NCBI GenBank assembly: GCA_001247695.2
Contig: LGRX02029197.1
Span: 1-64,000 of the forward strand
DNA length: 64,000 nucleotides
From: Cymbomonas tetramitiformis
Lineage: Eukaryota; Chlorophyta; Pyramimonadophyceae; Pyramimonadales; Pyramimonadaceae
Direction of reading: 5' to 3'
A program made the position numbers and the translations under genes. The notes beneath the pieces are model-generated. The model made no database searches and was not told the DNA's origin. It saw only the letters and a program-made list of their open reading frames with translations. Positions 60,806-64,000 of the stretch are shown in pieces (position 1 is the stretch's first letter; each line of letters starts with the position of its first letter).

Positions 60806-63747
60806 ATGTCAGTTGATGATGCATTCCTTTTCATGGCAAAAGGCAAAAAAAATAATGGCAAACCCCCAAAACCGGCAACGAAACTAACCAAAACCGGTGA
60901 AACATCAGGTGCCTCACAGGAAAAAACAGATTCAGAATCAGGTTCCTCAAAAGGAAAAGCAGGAGTTAAGGCGATGGAAAAGTTTGAACAGAAAATTATA
61001 AATACTGTAAAAGACGAATTTGTGGATATTCTTCAACAAATTGCGATAGAAAAATATAAAACAGACCCATCTTTTTACCAAACCCTGCTGAAAATTCCAG
61101 AAATTTTACACATTTTTGAAATCTATTTCAAAAAAAATTTTACAGTCCGCGTAACAGAGTGATTTACGAAACGTGTAAAAATCTGCATTGGTTTATTTTG
61201 CGTATGCCAGATTTGAATAAAAAATCAAACTTTGTTACGGTAAGATTAAAGAACGTGGATATGGCAGATGAAACAGGAATATTGGAACTTGCAGAGCGCG
61301 TATTTTGTAATGAGCAACTCAAGAATCTAAAGGATTATTTTTCAATGGCAATTTATGGGAAGTTACAGGCAGGCCAAGAATTTTGGGATCCTTTAGAAAA
61401 ATCAATTAAACAAGCGAGATACGAAATTGATTATCGTCTTATTTCAGTGTGTACGCACATGTATTTTAAAAGCGATGAATTACATGGCAAATTCTGGAAT
61501 TTATTATACCGCAATGACTCAAAATCTTCTGCTATTTTCAATGTAGAGGACGCCGATAAAAAAATTGAAACTCTCAAAATATTATTATTACGTAACCCTA
61601 ATATGTTGTACCCGCGACAGATGCACATTTTTAATTTTCATAAGAGTACAATAAAAAGCGGTATTGAAAATTTTACCACTCTTCGAGTGAAAACCGACAA
61701 AGTGCAAACAACTTTGCTAAATGAAAACATCTTGTTGTACGCTAAAACTATGCATAAGCTGTGCGTTTCGGTCTTCAAATACTTGTTAAATATCAATGAA
61801 AACCAAAGTGAATGTGATTTTGTTTACGAAACGATGTTATCGAAAGTTATAGATACTGTACTACCGGAACAAGACCATGATAACTTAGAACAAATACTAA
61901 GTAAGGTAAAAAAATTGTTTTTTGGAAATTTGTACACAACAATATTACAACCTAAATTCTTATTAAAGGATACAGATTCGTTTTATAACGAATTTGACGA
62001 TTTTTTGAAATCGGTTATGAAATTGGTTACAGATTGCGCTTACAAAACAATAAATGGATTTTTAGAAAATTCAAAAGAACAACCTGAAGAAAAAGATTCA
62101 TTCATACACGCGTTTGTTACAGAGGCACTTAGTTTGGTCGAGGATATCCTAAATACACTGCACGTTGTTGCTTTAATGCGTATGGAGCTGAATTGCGTTT
62201 GTCGCGAAACAACTGTGTCTCTACATAATCTGATAAATTCCTACATGTTGTATGAAAATATCAAGGATTTTGACGACATGTATTATTTAAAGGCCTATTT
62301 TATGGGTAAATGGTTGGCCGAAAAAAACGCAGAATTCATTACCCAAATTATGGTGTACGCCTTACGCGCGTTGAATTACGAAATTTCCGTCACAGATATC
62401 GGCGAAACGGAATTGATCGAACTATATGACAGCGCTAATGATATAATCTCAGAAAATTTTTTTGAATTATTTTTTTGTTTAAAGCGTACATACGATTACG
62501 AACCAATACAGTTCAGAATTACATTTGAAACGCCCGAAATCCCGGATGTAACCAAAGACCCTTACAGCGTCATGTTGGATTGTTTGGAATCTGTAAATAA
62601 AGTAGAGGATGAAAAAAAGTTTGATGAGATGGTGGAGAGGTTTAACAAGGCGAGTCAAGCGCTTGTGCGTTACCCGCGATTTTTAAAACGCGCGAAAGAC
62701 CGGGCGTCGATAAACGTATATCGCCACTTGTTTTATGAATTTATGTCCAAAAAAAGCAAGTTTAGTACTCAAATGGCCACGTTGGTGGTCAATGCGGCCA
62801 CAACCGGTGCGCGTATGATCTGCGCGAAATGCGGTAGAATTTTACGGGATGGAGCATGGCCTAATGAACGCAAAGCACAAACGCAGGCAGACGACGTGGG
62901 CAAAAATTGCTTTACTGATCCGGAAACGAGTATATGTGTTAAACGCAAAGGAGTACCAATTTGTTGTTTTGGATGCAGACAAAATCACTTAGCTTCTTTT
63001 TGCGGGATATGTACAGCATTGGATCCTTTTTGCGATACAAGGACCGACATTCTTCTAGAAAATTTAACCACGGTTGAAATAAACATAAACAAAAATTTGG
63101 TGCGCAACGAAAAATGGGATAACATAAATCAAACCTTTTATTTCACCAATTTTAATATAGAAAAGGATATTACACAAAAAAAAACGTTTCTGCTGTTATC
63201 GGATTTTGGGGAGAGAACTAATGTTGAGCAAACGCGTGCAAACATTTTACGTAGTTTTGAAAATGACGACAATTCAGAAGTTCAAAAACTTCACGATCGT
63301 GTATTTTCAAAAGGAAAAAACGAAAATATTAAATTACACGAGAATTTGCACATAACTGTGAATTCTGAAATCGTTGAAAACTCTGACATATTTTTTATGC
63401 GAGACAAAAACGATGAATTCGCCATTTTTCACAACACTAAAAGATATTTTTTTGTGTTAAAAGGAAACTTATATCAAAAAACCGAAGAAGGAATAAAAAC
63501 AATTCCGGCGGACGAAAGTAATTCGAAACGCCGGTGTCATATAAGTTTGAAGTCTATCAAAATAACCGACGTTGACGAGGAAACTAATGCAGACCTTAAA
63601 CATATGCTCGTACAGGTTGACGAGGAGGATGAAGAGGTTTTAAAAGGTTTGGTCGAATTACGCAAAAAAAAGACGCAAATAGTAAGGATGCCTACTGTTT
63701 CTGATAGTGACGACGACGACGACAAATACGAAACCGATTTAGAATAA
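60806..63747 (+). CDS. large protein with central zinc cluster, probable frameshift at an A8 run
   Basis: A first frame (60806-61162) has a Lys/Ser-rich start and a helical segment. Past the A run 61130-61137 an overlapping frame continues to 63747 with no TATA box and no early ATG (first ATG at 61204). One extra A would make a single protein of about 980 residues. The body is helical and Lys-rich. At about two thirds lies a Cys cluster (CAKCGRIL, CVKRKGVPICCFGC, FCGICTALDPFC) suited to several zinc ions. The C terminus is acidic (SDSDDDDDKYETDLE). I do not recognise a family. The AT-rich codon use matches the SET and RING genes. Confidence 0.62.
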
Positions 63748-63816
63748 AAAAAACCTTACGCGGTATTTCCGTATTTAAAATTAACCAACTCTAACATCAT
63801 TATCTGTAAGCAACCC

Positions 63817-64000
63817 ATGCGTAGAGAATATGTGAAAGACCTAGTAAAATGCCCGTTATGTGAAAATAAACAGAATTGTAGGAGTGCGGATAACTTTATA
63901 AAAGCCAAACATACGCAAATAGAGCGCGCAGCGGACGGACTAATATCAAAAATGTTCAAAAGTTTAGAGATGCGGTCTTTATACACAAATGACGACGTGC
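63817..64000 (+). CDS. partial gene running off the right edge
   Basis: The frame is open from ATG 63817 to the end of the window (61 codons). It has an early Cys series (KCPLCENKQNC) and a helical, charged continuation. It has the same AT-rich style as the upstream zinc-binding protein and may be its operon-like neighbour. It is too short to name. Confidence 0.45.
   Translation, partial: MRREYVKDLVKCPLCENKQNCRSADNFIKAKHTQIERAADGLISKMFKSLEMRSLYTNDDV

Noticed and set aside
1..64000. tRNA or rRNA genes
   Set aside because: No cloverleaf with conserved T-arm or rRNA core segment was noticed on either strand by eye. A tRNAscan-SE run would settle it.

Overview
The window looks like part of a large eukaryotic dsDNA virus genome, free or endogenised in a protist. 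Evidence: tightly packed genes on both strands; a recurring TATAAATA box about 35-50 bp upstream of many start codons; and typical giant-virus gene types. These include a B-family DNA polymerase fragment, an AEP/UL52-like primase, XPG/FEN-like and ERCC4-type nucleases, an Erv1-like thiol oxidase, a histone H3, an F-box/ankyrin-type repeat protein, large secreted or membrane proteins, a trypsin-like protease and an exostosin-like glycosyltransferase. No capsid, terminase or packaging gene was recognised, so the virus cannot be placed. Histone-encoding lineages such as mirusviruses, medusaviruses and marseilleviruses are candidates.

Layout: 1-1520 is unlike the rest (a broken open frame, then dense GATGCATTC-type repeats) and abuts a DNA polymerase gene cut off near motif B (1525-3058). 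A family of divergent SET-domain genes follows (3176-5192, 17899-22226). It is interrupted by a roughly 12.7-kb mobile element (5171-17861) with long terminal inverted repeats built of 176-bp units. The element carries a five-exon SWIM/FLYWCH-type transposase candidate, a nine-exon beta-class DNA methyltransferase candidate, a small third ORF, and 25 perfect copies of the 12-bp palindrome GTCATCGATGAC, every one outside the exons. It splits what was probably one multi-SET gene.

After 22.2 kb come W-rich coiled proteins, a degraded duplicated stretch (23.2-24.8 kb), a large ankyrin-type pseudogene (26.4-28.5 kb), unknown genes, histone H3 (32.4 kb), a candidate virion and surface block (34-41.6 kb: type I membrane glycoprotein candidate and membrane-anchored trypsin), another SET gene and a zinc-rich protein (41.8-44.5 kb). 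A replication and repair block with redox, membrane and glycosylation genes occupies 45-56.3 kb. RING and paralogous beta-rich proteins, a Cys-rich secreted protein, and a large zinc-binding protein close the window.

Several genes are interrupted. Five breaks lie in homopolymers and each would be repaired by one extra base, which points to homopolymer under-calling, slippage or decay. Others are real-looking in-frame stops (ankyrin gene TAG, KH gene TGA). The annotation therefore describes broken genes as they stand.
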